Assembly (NCBI GenBank): GCA_946406305.1
Contig: CAMJKC010000071.1
Coordinates: 1-8,461 of the forward strand
From: an uncultured Lachnospiraceae bacterium
Lineage (GTDB): Bacteria; Bacillota; Clostridia; Lachnospirales; Lachnospiraceae
Length of the DNA: 8,461 nucleotides
Reading direction: 5' to 3'
In this document: piece by piece, positions 1-6,426 of the stretch
How the letters are laid out: the number at the start of each line of letters is the position of its first letter
Position numbering within the stretch: the first letter of the stretch is position 1
Notes under the pieces: generated by a model
What the model saw: the letters and a program-made list of their open reading frames with translations, nothing else
Told to the model about the DNA's origin: nothing
Database searches by the model: none
Position numbers and translations under genes: made by a program

Positions 1-868
1 TATTTAATGCTTTTTTTATAACTGTCCTTTTGTTATTTTTCTCCTTAATCATTGTAGACAGTTCATATTTTTTTAACCTATCTATATTATATTTTACATA
101 GATGACATCTGTATCTACTTTGTCATTTAAACTAAAAATTAACATATAAGAAGTTGTATATTCTTTAAACTTTCCTATTTTGATTAAATTTTTCATTTTT
201 TGTTCTTCGTCATCAAGTGCTGGAAGATATTTGTCACTGTATAGACTGATTGGAAATTTATATTCTGGTATAGGATAATAAATTTTATATGAACTATCTT
301 TATATTCTTCTTTTATGTCTTTTACACCTGACAATATGTCCTCGTATGAAAATGCCACTAACTCATCATCTATTTTTTCTCCAAGTATTACATCTATGCT
401 CAAACTATTATCAAAAGCGACGAGTAAAACTCCACTAAACTTTTTTGATACTTCTACCAAAAATTCTTTTATGTCGCTACACAAAAAGCTTGACAATATA
501 TCTTTTGTGAGAGATGGAATTATTATATAATCATATTTTTCTTTAAAATTTTTTATGAGTGAGTTATTTTCCTTTTCAACCTCTTCATCATATTCACTGA
601 ACTTTTCTCCACTTACATATTGGTTTAGCAATTTTACATTTTTTGAAAGCACTTGATAAAGCAATTCTTTTTTACAGTTTTCTGTAGATACAAATAAGTC
701 AACACTATTTACTCTCTCCGAAATAGGGGTTACTAAATTTTCATCACAGTCTCCAATAATCAAAATAGAAGAGTCTTCTTCTAACTCTGTTTCTAAACTT
801 TTAAAATTATACCAAGAAAATAAATTGATGGCATATTTGTCTTGTAAAAATTTCAACTCTCTGTTCAT
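1..868 (-). CDS. Methyltransferase-like protein of a surface-polysaccharide cluster (3' part missing)
   Basis: An uninterrupted reading frame starts at the ATG at 868-866 and stays open for 289 codons to the left edge, so the C-terminus is not seen. The ATG overlaps the stop of the ABC ATPase as ATGA, which implies translational coupling. The layout resembles the Rossmann methyltransferase-like domains attached to glycosyltransferases in clostridial polysaccharide loci. A degenerate motif I lies at about residues 35-42 (ILIIGDCD), a YDYIIIPS strand at 112-119, an LLVAFDN strand at 148-154, and the characteristic YYPIPEYKFP...LYSDKYLP segment at 197-216. Motif I lacks the usual Gly-rich loop (GxGxG), so S-adenosylmethionine binding and catalysis are uncertain. 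A glycosyltransferase domain may follow beyond the edge, but none is visible. Family placement is from remembered motifs only and the substrate is unknown. Confidence 0.6.
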   Translation of the reverse strand, partial: MNRELKFLQDKYAINLFSWYNFKSLETELEEDSSILIIGDCDENLVTPISERVNSVDLFVSTENCKKELLYQVLSKNVKLLNQYVSGEKFSEYDEEVEKENNSLIKNFKEKYDYIIIPSLTKDILSSFLCSDIKEFLVEVSKKFSGVLLVAFDNSLSIDVILGEKIDDELVAFSYEDILSGVKDIKEEYKDSSYKIYYPIPEYKFPISLYSDKYLPALDDEEQKMKNLIKIGKFKEYTTSYMLIFSLNDKVDTDVIYVKYNIDRLKKYELSTMIKEKNNKRTVIKKALN

Positions 869-2151
869 TTTTTATTTTTCTCTACACTAACCTTGCTACA
901 CATATCATATATACCTACTGTGTTTTTATTTGACATTACAACTAAACTTATTATATCATACATCCTATGGTGAACTTTAAACTCATTTTCTTCATATGAA
1001 GTGCAAGACATAGACAAAAGGTATTCTCCTCCTTGCAAATTCATCTTTTGCGAAAATGAAACTTCATATATATCTCCTTTTTCTCCTGTTCCTGTCTCTA
1101 TCATCTCAAACATCGTATTTGTCCCTGTTAGGTCATTACCTTTTTTATCTCTAATAGTAAATGTAAATATAGGTTCTTTTATAGTTTTTGATATAACAAC
1201 TTTTTCTTTTATTGTAAATTCTTCGCCCTTCATTATTACAGATGTCAAATTGCCCTTTTCATCAAATACTCCAAAATCAATTATCTCTGCCATCCCATCT
1301 CCATACACATTCTTATTAGGGTTTATAGACATCTTCTCTTTCCAAATGAAATTACCTTTTTCTTTATTTTCACTTAATTCATTTTTATAATCATGAACTT
1401 CATCATCAACATATTGACCTGCAAGTATTTTTTTATATAAATCCACCATATCATGCGGAGAACCTTCCGCCACTTTTTTCCCACTGTTTAATACTAAAGT
1501 TCTATCACAATATCTCATAACCGTCCCAAGGTCATGAGTCACCATAATAATAGTAGTCCCTGACTTTTTTAATTCATCCATCCTCTTAAAACATTTAGCT
1601 TGAAAAAATATATCACCTACAGATAATGCTTCATCTACTATTAGAATATCTGGCTCTACAGCTATAGAAAGAGAAAAAGCAAGTCGGACAAACATACCAC
1701 TTGAATATAATTTCACAGGTCTATTTACAAAGTCGCCAATATCTGCAAACTCTATTATTTTATCTATCTTTTTATCTATCTCCGATTTGCTAAATCCCAT
1801 CATCAAACCGTTTAGATATATGTTTTCAATGCCAGTGTATTCCATATTAAACCCTGCACCAAGTTCAAGAAGTGCAGATATCTTTCCACCTATATACACA
1901 TCTCCACTCGTTTTACTTAATACACCTGTTATAATCTTTAAAACTGTAGATTTCCCTGAACCGTTTACACCTATTATTCCTAAAGTCTCACCTTTTTTAA
2001 CTTCAAATGAGACATCATTTAGAGCATAAAAATCTTTATGATAATTTTTTCTTCTAAATCTTATCATCTCTTTTATTATATCTATAGGTTTATTATACAA
2101 TTTATAAACTTTTGTTAGGTTGTTTACTCTTATTATGCTATTCTCTGACAT
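865..2151 (-). CDS. ABC transporter ATPase for surface polysaccharide export (Wzt/TagH type)
   Basis: This 428-residue cytoplasmic ATPase would power export of an undecaprenyl-linked polysaccharide or teichoic acid through a Wzm/TagG permease. The nucleotide-binding domain covers about residues 5-245: Walker A GVNGSGKST at 61-69, the family-typical LLELGAGF at 94-101, signature SSGM at 150-153, Walker B ILIVDE at 169-174 and the switch His in VTHD at 204-207. The long N-terminal insert before Walker A and the ELGAGF motif are typical of Wzt/TagH/RfbE-type proteins. Residues of about 265-420 look like the beta-rich C-terminal domain that in Wzt binds the glycan (FGVFDEKGN, FTFTIRDKKGN). No permease gene is adjacent: the upstream neighbour is an acyl-CoA synthetase subunit, and downstream the next gene overlaps by 4 bp. 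No Shine-Dalgarno precedes the ATG, but an extended -10 lies 8 bases upstream of it. The polymer exported cannot be read from the sequence. Confidence 0.9.
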   Translation of the reverse strand: MSENSIIRVNNLTKVYKLYNKPIDIIKEMIRFRRKNYHKDFYALNDVSFEVKKGETLGIIGVNGSGKSTVLKIITGVLSKTSGDVYIGGKISALLELGAGFNMEYTGIENIYLNGLMMGFSKSEIDKKIDKIIEFADIGDFVNRPVKLYSSGMFVRLAFSLSIAVEPDILIVDEALSVGDIFFQAKCFKRMDELKKSGTTIIMVTHDLGTVMRYCDRTLVLNSGKKVAEGSPHDMVDLYKKILAGQYVDDEVHDYKNELSENKEKGNFIWKEKMSINPNKNVYGDGMAEIIDFGVFDEKGNLTSVIMKGEEFTIKEKVVISKTIKEPIFTFTIRDKKGNDLTGTNTMFEMIETGTGEKGDIYEVSFSQKMNLQGGEYLLSMSCTSYEENEFKVHHRMYDIISLVVMSNKNTVGIYDMCSKVSVEKNKK

Positions 2152-2159
2152 ACATTGAT

Positions 2160-2168
2160 ATTATACCA
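2160..2168 (-). promoter_or_regulatory. Extended -10 promoter of the polysaccharide ABC gene
   Basis: On the minus strand the sequence TGGTATAAT is a perfect extended -10 (TGnTATAAT) in the 44-bp gap between the acyl-CoA synthetase gene and the ABC ATPase. The -35 region at the usual distance (AGAAAA) is poor, as is common for extended -10 promoters. The expected start, about 7 nt after the hexamer, falls near 2153, only 2 nt before the ATG at 2151-2149. The transcript would therefore have almost no leader. No terminator-like hairpin is seen in this gap, so read-through from the upstream operon is also possible. Confidence 0.55.
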
Positions 2169-2195
2169 CATATTGAAAAATTTTTTCTATATTTT

Positions 2196-3590
2196 TTAGT
2201 TCTCTACCATAAAATTATTTGTTAAATTTGACAATATTTTAAATGCATAAAACGGAGTAGGTAAAACTATAACTTCATACTCAAGCAATTCTTCAATTAT
2301 TTTTTGCTCTCTCGTATTTGACATAAAACACATAATGAAAATAGGTTTTTTATTATCTTTCATTCTTTCCCTAACAATCTTTATTGCATCTCTCATATAA
2401 TATATGCAAGGGTCATCTATGTGTCTAAGAAGAGTATATCCTATTAGGACCATATCTATATTTTTTTCCTTCAATATGTTATACAAAGCATCTGCAAATT
2501 TTTCACTGTCATAAGATAAGGTTACAGTCATGTCTAAAGGGTTTGATATGTGGGCATAATCGGGAAGTCTATTTTTTAAATATTCTTCTAACTCATGAGA
2601 AAATTTAGGGAATTTAAAATCAAATTCGCCACTCGCTTCACCTACTATTGCAGCTTCTCCTCCTGACAGATTTATTGAGGCTATGTTTTTTCCTTTAGGT
2701 AAATTTTTATAAGAAGATATTATTACCAGTGTATATATAAATTCTTCTAAATCTTTACACCTATATATTTTGTATTTTTTTAACATATTATTAAAAAATT
2801 CATCACTAAATTTTTCAACACTCCCTGTGTGATTTTTTGTAATCTCTCTCGTAATGTCATTTGAACCTGATTTTAATATTACAATTTTTTTATTACTGTT
2901 GTAGGCTTTTGACAAACTTTCTTCAAACTTATCTATATTTTTTATGCCATCTACATATAGCCCTATGACTTTCGTATTTATATCTTCTATTAAAAAATCG
3001 ATGAGGTCATAAATTTCTATACCATTCGCATTTCCTAAAGATATGTTATAAGAAAATTTAGTATATTGATTATCAATAAGAGACAAACTCACCATCCCAC
3101 TTTGTGATATTATGCCAATATTTCCCTTTCTATCCCTATCTTCCGATAAAAAAGCAAAAGCATTAATTCCATCTATGAAATTGACGAAACCTGCACAATT
3201 TGGTCCCAAGATAGCAATGTCATTTTCTTTTGCAACCTTTAATATTTCTTCTTCCAATTTTATATTTTCTTCTTTTCCAGTTTCACTAAAGCCACTTGCA
3301 TATAAAACTGCAGCCTTTACATTTTTTTTAGGACACTCTTTTAAAATCTCTATACAAGTATTTTTATTTGTAGCTATGACGACCATATCAATATTTTCTT
3401 CTATATCAAGAATGCTCTTGTAACATTTTTTTCCAAACAACATATCTCTTTTATGGTTTACAAAAAAAACTTCCCTATCGGGTGGCAAATTTTTCATCAT
3501 ATTTTTGCACACTGCCCCGCCAAAGCCTTCCGACTCATTTGCCCCTATTATTGCTATTTTTTTTGGATTAAATAATTTATCTAAGTTCAT
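2196..3590 (-). CDS. ADP-forming acyl-CoA synthetase, alpha (CoA-binding) subunit
   Basis: This 464-residue protein has the length and domain order of the separate alpha subunits of ADP-forming acetyl/acyl-CoA synthetases. In that family acyl-CoA + ADP + Pi gives acid + CoA + ATP through a phosphohistidine. The N-terminal CoA-binding Rossmann domain begins PKKIAIIGANESEGFGG (9-25) and includes LYASGFSE (96-103) and LGPNCAGFVN (128-137). The succinyl-CoA-ligase-like domain has IISQSGMVS (160-168), and the probable phosphorylated histidine is H254 in NHTGS. The last third carries NLSGGEAAIVGEA and HISNPLDMT, matching the C-terminal alpha domain. YVDGI at 212-216 has Asp where I recall Glu in relatives. 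There is no ATP-grasp domain and no beta subunit gene nearby, so the partner must be elsewhere or the protein has another role. The start is supported by GAGGAG 7 nt upstream, inside the end of the gamma gene, which finishes 2 nt before this ATG. The preceding oxidoreductase genes suggest that it acts on their acyl-CoA product. Confidence 0.85.
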   Translation of the reverse strand: MNLDKLFNPKKIAIIGANESEGFGGAVCKNMMKNLPPDREVFFVNHKRDMLFGKKCYKSILDIEENIDMVVIATNKNTCIEILKECPKKNVKAAVLYASGFSETGKEENIKLEEEILKVAKENDIAILGPNCAGFVNFIDGINAFAFLSEDRDRKGNIGIISQSGMVSLSLIDNQYTKFSYNISLGNANGIEIYDLIDFLIEDINTKVIGLYVDGIKNIDKFEESLSKAYNSNKKIVILKSGSNDITREITKNHTGSVEKFSDEFFNNMLKKYKIYRCKDLEEFIYTLVIISSYKNLPKGKNIASINLSGGEAAIVGEASGEFDFKFPKFSHELEEYLKNRLPDYAHISNPLDMTVTLSYDSEKFADALYNILKEKNIDMVLIGYTLLRHIDDPCIYYMRDAIKIVRERMKDNKKPIFIMCFMSNTREQKIIEELLEYEVIVLPTPFYAFKILSNLTNNFMVEN

Positions 3591-3592
3591 AA

Positions 3593-4039
3593 TTAAACTC
3601 CTCTATATGCTTCTATTTTTTCTTTACAAATCGTATCGCTCTTAAATTTTTCCCTTAAACAAAAAATTATATCTTCATCATCTATAAAATTGTTATCATC
3701 TACATATTTTTTTAGCATTTTTAAATTTGCATTTTTATCATTTAAAAATTTATTTTCATAGATTACTGTTTTGTCATTTATATTATCTTTATAATCATCA
3801 ATATATTTATTGTCAAGGACAATCATATCGGTAATCACATCAAGAGTCGGATTTATTATATAATTATTTTCAGTGTCTATTTTTACCACACAAGAAGAAG
3901 CTCCCCCTCTCATTTGTGAACCATAAAAAGGATAAAAAGACACAGCATAATTTTTCTTACTTACAGCCCTTAAAATTATTTCTCCTATAGTTAATGCCCC
4001 TTGGCCTCCAGAGCCTATTATTAAAATTTCTTTTTTCAA
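3593..4039 (-). CDS. 2-oxoacid:ferredoxin oxidoreductase, gamma subunit (short)
   Basis: The gamma subunit packs against the alpha/beta core and helps hold CoA in 2-oxoacid:ferredoxin oxidoreductases. The N-terminal half is well conserved: MKKEILIIGSGGQGALTIG at 1-19 with the nucleotide-like GSGGQG loop at 9-14, and YPFYGSQMRGGASS at 36-49. From about residue 90 the protein is lysine- and asparagine-rich and lacks the usual N-MVxLGA region. At about 148 residues it is some 30 shorter than typical gamma subunits. I choose the TTG at 4039-4037 because GAGGTGAT, a near-perfect 16S complement, lies just before it and the resulting MKKEIL N-terminus fits the family. A GTG at 4048 in the same frame would add three residues. 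The gene is separated from beta by the 433-bp GC-rich repeat cluster and ends 2 nt before the acyl-CoA synthetase gene. Confidence 0.8.
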   Translation of the reverse strand: MKKEILIIGSGGQGALTIGEIILRAVSKKNYAVSFYPFYGSQMRGGASSCVVKIDTENNYIINPTLDVITDMIVLDNKYIDDYKDNINDKTVIYENKFLNDKNANLKMLKKYVDDNNFIDDEDIIFCLREKFKSDTICKEKIEAYRGV

Positions 4040-4051
4040 CCTTATCACCTC
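4040..4051 (-). promoter_or_regulatory. Shine-Dalgarno site deciding a TTG start for the gamma subunit
   Basis: The minus strand reads GAGGTGATAAGG followed directly by TTG. GAGGTGAT matches the anti-Shine-Dalgarno tail over eight bases, with 8 nt between GAGG and the TTG. The GTG inside this site (4048-4046) is in frame and could be miscalled as the start. As it lies within the ribosome binding site, the TTG is more likely. Confidence 0.55.
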
Positions 4052-4083
4052 TTTCCATTTTTCTTTATACTCACCCTTTTCAT

Positions 4084-4516
4084 AAATGGGCTCGCAGTGC
4101 TCGCCCCTACAGTTTTGAGTTCAAAGGCTCACCACCTACAACTTGCACTCTTCTCTGCGAACTGTCTTACCCTATGGGGACTGTGTCAAAATGGGCTCGC
4201 AGTTCTCGCCCCTACGATTTTGGGCTCGCGGTGCTCACACCTACAGTTTTAAGTTCGAAAGCTCACCACCTGCAGTTTTGGGCTCGCGGTGCTCACCACT
4301 ACGATTTTGGGCTCGCGGTGCTCACCACTACGGATGACTGCTCAATTTGGGCTCGCAGTGCTCACCACCACTACGGTTTTGGGTTCGCGGTGCTCACCCC
4401 TACGATTTTGGGCTCGCAGTGCTCGCCCCTACAACTTTTGCTCACCCCTACGAATACTTGCTCGCCCCTACGGTTTTGAGTTCACCACCGTAGGGGCGAG
4501 CACTGCGAGCCCATTT
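4084..4516. repeat. GC-rich repeat cluster with perfect 27-bp terminal inverted repeats, inside the operon
   Basis: This 433-bp GC-rich block stands out in an AT-rich sequence. Its ends, 4084-4110 and 4490-4516, are perfect 27-bp inverted repeats that begin AAATGGGCTCGC and end CCCCTAC. The inside holds about eight direct copies of a 29-32 bp unit starting GGGCTCGCrGTGCTCrCC and continuing (m)CTACGrTTTT, at 4088, 4193, 4222, 4280, 4309, 4349, 4381 and 4410. Half-units lie at about 4117, 4251, 4440 and 4460, and one inverted unit forms the right end. Within each unit GCTCGC occurs twice around AGT or GGT. The right end overlaps the last base of the beta-subunit stop codon (4516-4518), and the left end lies 32 bp before the gamma ribosome binding site. 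No transposase and no clear target-site duplication are seen. Open frames across it simply read the repeat. It could be a miniature non-autonomous element or an expanded repeat; its origin is unknown. Confidence 0.85.
4460..4501. repeat. 15-bp perfect hairpin just after the beta-subunit stop codon
   Basis: The arms 4460-4474 (GCTCGCCCCTACGGT) and 4487-4501 are exact reverse complements with a 12-nt loop, giving a very stable GC-rich stem. In the minus-strand mRNA it begins 14 nt after the beta stop codon. No T-run follows in that direction, so it is not a standard intrinsic terminator. It could protect the upstream mRNA from 3' exonucleases or lower expression of the downstream gamma and synthetase genes. 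Confidence 0.75.
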
Positions 4517-5205
4517 TATTTTACTATGAACTCACCTATTTTATAAACTTGTTTTATGTTTTCATCTATTAAATCTATATTTTCTTTTATTGTCATTTTA
4601 TAATTTGTGGGACACGGAGAAATTAACTCTGTTAAACAAAAACCTCCCTTTCTCATATATATATCCATTTGCTTTTTTATGCACTCATACGAAAAATCAA
4701 TATTCTCTTTGTCTGTAAGAGCACATCTCGCAAGATAATTTATATTGAAGCTTTTTAACAAATTTTCTATTTTTAAAACTTTATCAAAATTTAATTCACT
4801 TTTATCACTATCAATATTCTTCCTATCTATTCCAGTAAAAGTAGGAGCGAATTGCCCTCCTGTCATAGAATAAAGACCATTATTTATAACTATGGCAAAT
4901 ATGTCAAAGTTCTCTCTTGCACTGTGTATCATTTCTTCTATACCTATAGCATAAGCCGCACCGTCACCCATATAAGAAATGACAACTTTATCCTTTCTCA
5001 ACATTTTATACCCTCTACTTACATCAAGCACTCTGCCATGGGGACACATTACATCATCATATTCTATGTCATCCATCAAAAGTGAACAGCAGGCAACATC
5101 AAGAAAAACTATAGTTTTTTCTTTTATACCATACTCTTTTATTATTCTATCTATAATAGACATTGCCGTTCTATGTCCACAGCCTTTACACAACATATCA
5201 TACAT
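4516..5205 (-). CDS. 2-oxoacid:ferredoxin oxidoreductase, beta (TPP-binding) subunit
   Basis: This 229-residue subunit binds thiamine diphosphate and probably one [4Fe-4S] cluster, for oxidative decarboxylation of a 2-oxoacid with CoA and ferredoxin. The N-terminal CKGCGH at 6-11 is the usual CPGCGH, and four probable cluster ligands are present: C6, C9, C39 or C40 (DVACCS) and C198 (SPCPTN). The TPP/Mg motif runs from GDGAAYAIG at 80-88 to NNGLYSMTGGQ at 108-118. HGRVLDVSRG at 56-65 matches the conserved HGRALAxAxG. A longer frame opens at 5253, but the ATG at 5205-5203 is the better start: AAAGGAG lies 8 nt upstream, MYDMLCKGCG fits the family, and the gene then begins 2 nt after the alpha stop instead of overlapping it. 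Substrate range cannot be fixed from sequence. The stop codon touches the GC-rich repeat element. Confidence 0.92.
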   Translation of the reverse strand: MYDMLCKGCGHRTAMSIIDRIIKEYGIKEKTIVFLDVACCSLLMDDIEYDDVMCPHGRVLDVSRGYKMLRKDKVVISYMGDGAAYAIGIEEMIHSARENFDIFAIVINNGLYSMTGGQFAPTFTGIDRKNIDSDKSELNFDKVLKIENLLKSFNINYLARCALTDKENIDFSYECIKKQMDIYMRKGGFCLTELISPCPTNYKMTIKENIDLIDENIKQVYKIGEFIVK

Positions 5206-5207
5206 AA

Positions 5208-6230
5208 TTATATCTCCTTTACATACTCTACAATTTCTTTTACAGTTGGACACTTTGACATATGGTTTATAGAGTAGTATTTATATTTGAATTTAGTAAA
5301 ATATTCAACATCCATTCTCAACTGTTTTAATATATTTAATTCAACGACAACTATTTTTGTATCCTCTTTCAAATTATTAAAAGCGACTTTTGGAAATGGA
5401 TAAAGAGTTATAGGTGTTATAATCCCAGCTTTTATCCCCATACTTCTTAACACATTAACTGCTTCCATACATATTCTTTCACATATAGATATGGCAACAA
5501 ATACTATATCTGCATCATCTGTTTTGTAACTCCTATATCTCATTTCATTTTTCTCTATCATCTCATACTTATTTTTTAATGTCTCATCATAATTTTTATC
5601 ATGGTAATAAATATTTTGTATTCTCTTGGGGTTATCTTTACTCCCCACCAATGCGAAGTTTGAATCTATATTATGTGTTTTTATTTCTTTTATCTCCACA
5701 TTCTCTTTTATGTGTGCAATATCACTATCATATGTAACTATGACAGGGGTTCTATATTTTTCTGCCAACATAAATGCAATCTCTGGCATATCAATACAGT
5801 CCCTAACACTACTACAACTTAAAACTATAGAATGATAATCTCCATTTCCTCCACCTTTTGTCATTTGAAAAATATCTCCCTGACTTCTGTTTATATCTCC
5901 AAGCCCTGCCCCTTCTCTCATTACATTTAATATTACACAAGGCACAAAATCAGAAGCCATATAAGATATAGCTTCTTGCATAAGAGAAAAGCCGCAACCT
6001 GATGTGGCAGTAAGAGCCCTCCCACCTGCAACACTCGCTCCAAAGCACAAATTTATTGCAGAAATTTCAGATGTCGCACTAATAAATTTTACTCCATACT
6101 TATCATGCTCTTTCATAAAAAACTCATAAACATCTGTAGAAGGTGTTATTGGATATCCTGCAAAAAAGTTCACTCCTGCAGATAAAGCCCCCATAGCAAA
6201 TGCTTCGTTTCCATTTAATATTTTTTTCAT
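5208..6230 (-). CDS. vorB: 2-oxoacid:ferredoxin oxidoreductase, alpha subunit (VorB-like)
   Basis: This 340-residue subunit carries the pyrimidine-binding domain and the C-terminal transketolase-like domain of a 2-oxoacid:ferredoxin oxidoreductase. GNEAFAMGALSAG at 7-19 opens the family motif. YPITPS at 26-31 contains the conserved Thr29 that contacts the 2-oxoacid, and E55 (ATSEISAIN) is the expected catalytic Glu facing TPP. NVMREGAGLG at 102-111 followed by SQGDIFQMTKGGGNGDY at 116-132 matches the branched-chain (VorB) subfamily (GGPGLG...SQxDYxQATKGGGHGDY) better than KorA. This suggests 2-oxoisovalerate or a related substrate, which is inference. The C-terminal domain (GIITPITLYPFP) is intact. 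It is the first gene of the operon. GGAG lies 13 nt before the ATG, a rather long spacing, and a leader of about 410 nt containing repeats precedes it. No ferredoxin-like delta subunit gene is beside it. Confidence 0.92.
   Translation of the reverse strand: MKKILNGNEAFAMGALSAGVNFFAGYPITPSTDVYEFFMKEHDKYGVKFISATSEISAINLCFGASVAGGRALTATSGCGFSLMQEAISYMASDFVPCVILNVMREGAGLGDINRSQGDIFQMTKGGGNGDYHSIVLSCSSVRDCIDMPEIAFMLAEKYRTPVIVTYDSDIAHIKENVEIKEIKTHNIDSNFALVGSKDNPKRIQNIYYHDKNYDETLKNKYEMIEKNEMRYRSYKTDDADIVFVAISICERICMEAVNVLRSMGIKAGIITPITLYPFPKVAFNNLKEDTKIVVVELNILKQLRMDVEYFTKFKYKYYSINHMSKCPTVKEIVEYVKEI
5214..5220 (-). promoter_or_regulatory. Shine-Dalgarno site deciding the beta-subunit start
   Basis: AAAGGAG on the minus strand lies within the last codons of the alpha gene and 8 nt before the ATG at 5205-5203. 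It rules in favour of that ATG over the in-frame upstream start at 5253, which would overlap alpha by 46 bp. Confidence 0.8.
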
Positions 6231-6283
6231 AAGTTATATTTTACTCCATTTATAATATAATAACATTTAATCTATCGGTTGTT

Positions 6284-6381
6284 GGGCTCGCAATGCTCGC
6301 CCCTACGAATGGTTTTACGGAATGTTTTTTTGTTCTTTCAATTTGCTGTGTCACTTTGGGTTCGCAATGCTCGCCCCTACG
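6284..6381 (+). repeat. Two dispersed copies of the 24-bp GC-rich core in the operon leader
   Basis: Copies at 6284-6307 (GGGCTCGCAATGCTCGCC, then CCTACG) and 6358-6381 (GGGTTCGCAATGCTCGCC, then CCTACG) belong to the family that fills 4084-4516 and point the same way. They lie 74 bp apart between the alpha gene and its upstream promoter, so they are transcribed in the alpha leader. The stretch between them shows no gene. Confidence 0.85.
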
Positions 6382-6426
6382 ATGATAATATATTATAACC
6401 GTTTCTGCGATTGTGTAGGTCAATGT

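Noticed and set aside
1001..2029. Plus-strand frames opposite the ABC ATPase
   Set aside because: They are antisense shadows of a clearly conserved protein, with no start signals or recognisable domains.
2175..2187. A/T palindrome (GAAAAATTTTTTC) after the acyl-CoA synthetase gene as a terminator
   Set aside because: It has no loop and almost no GC pairing, so it would not form a stable RNA hairpin.
4045..4083. Twelve-codon minus-strand frame between the repeat element and the gamma gene
   Set aside because: It has no ribosome binding site and no recognisable peptide, and it ends inside the gamma ribosome binding site. It is too short to support.
4084..4516. CRISPR array
   Set aside because: Units abut or are separated by related sequence, with no unique spacers of constant length; repeats are imperfect and no cas genes are present.
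3994..4546. Overlapping plus-strand open frames of 64-161 codons across the repeat cluster
   Set aside because: Their peptides only repeat the translated GC-rich unit (WARGAHHYDFGLAVLT-like). They lack ribosome binding sites and family resemblance, and they overlap the gamma and beta genes at the edges.
5206..5253. Upstream start for the beta subunit overlapping alpha by 46 bp
   Set aside because: The AAAGGAG site and family N-terminus place the start at 5205. The extra residues have no family counterpart.
6392..6423. Second leftward promoter TTGACC ... TATAAT within the leader
   Set aside because: The spacer is 20 nt, outside the normal range, and the promoter at 6647-6674 is far better.
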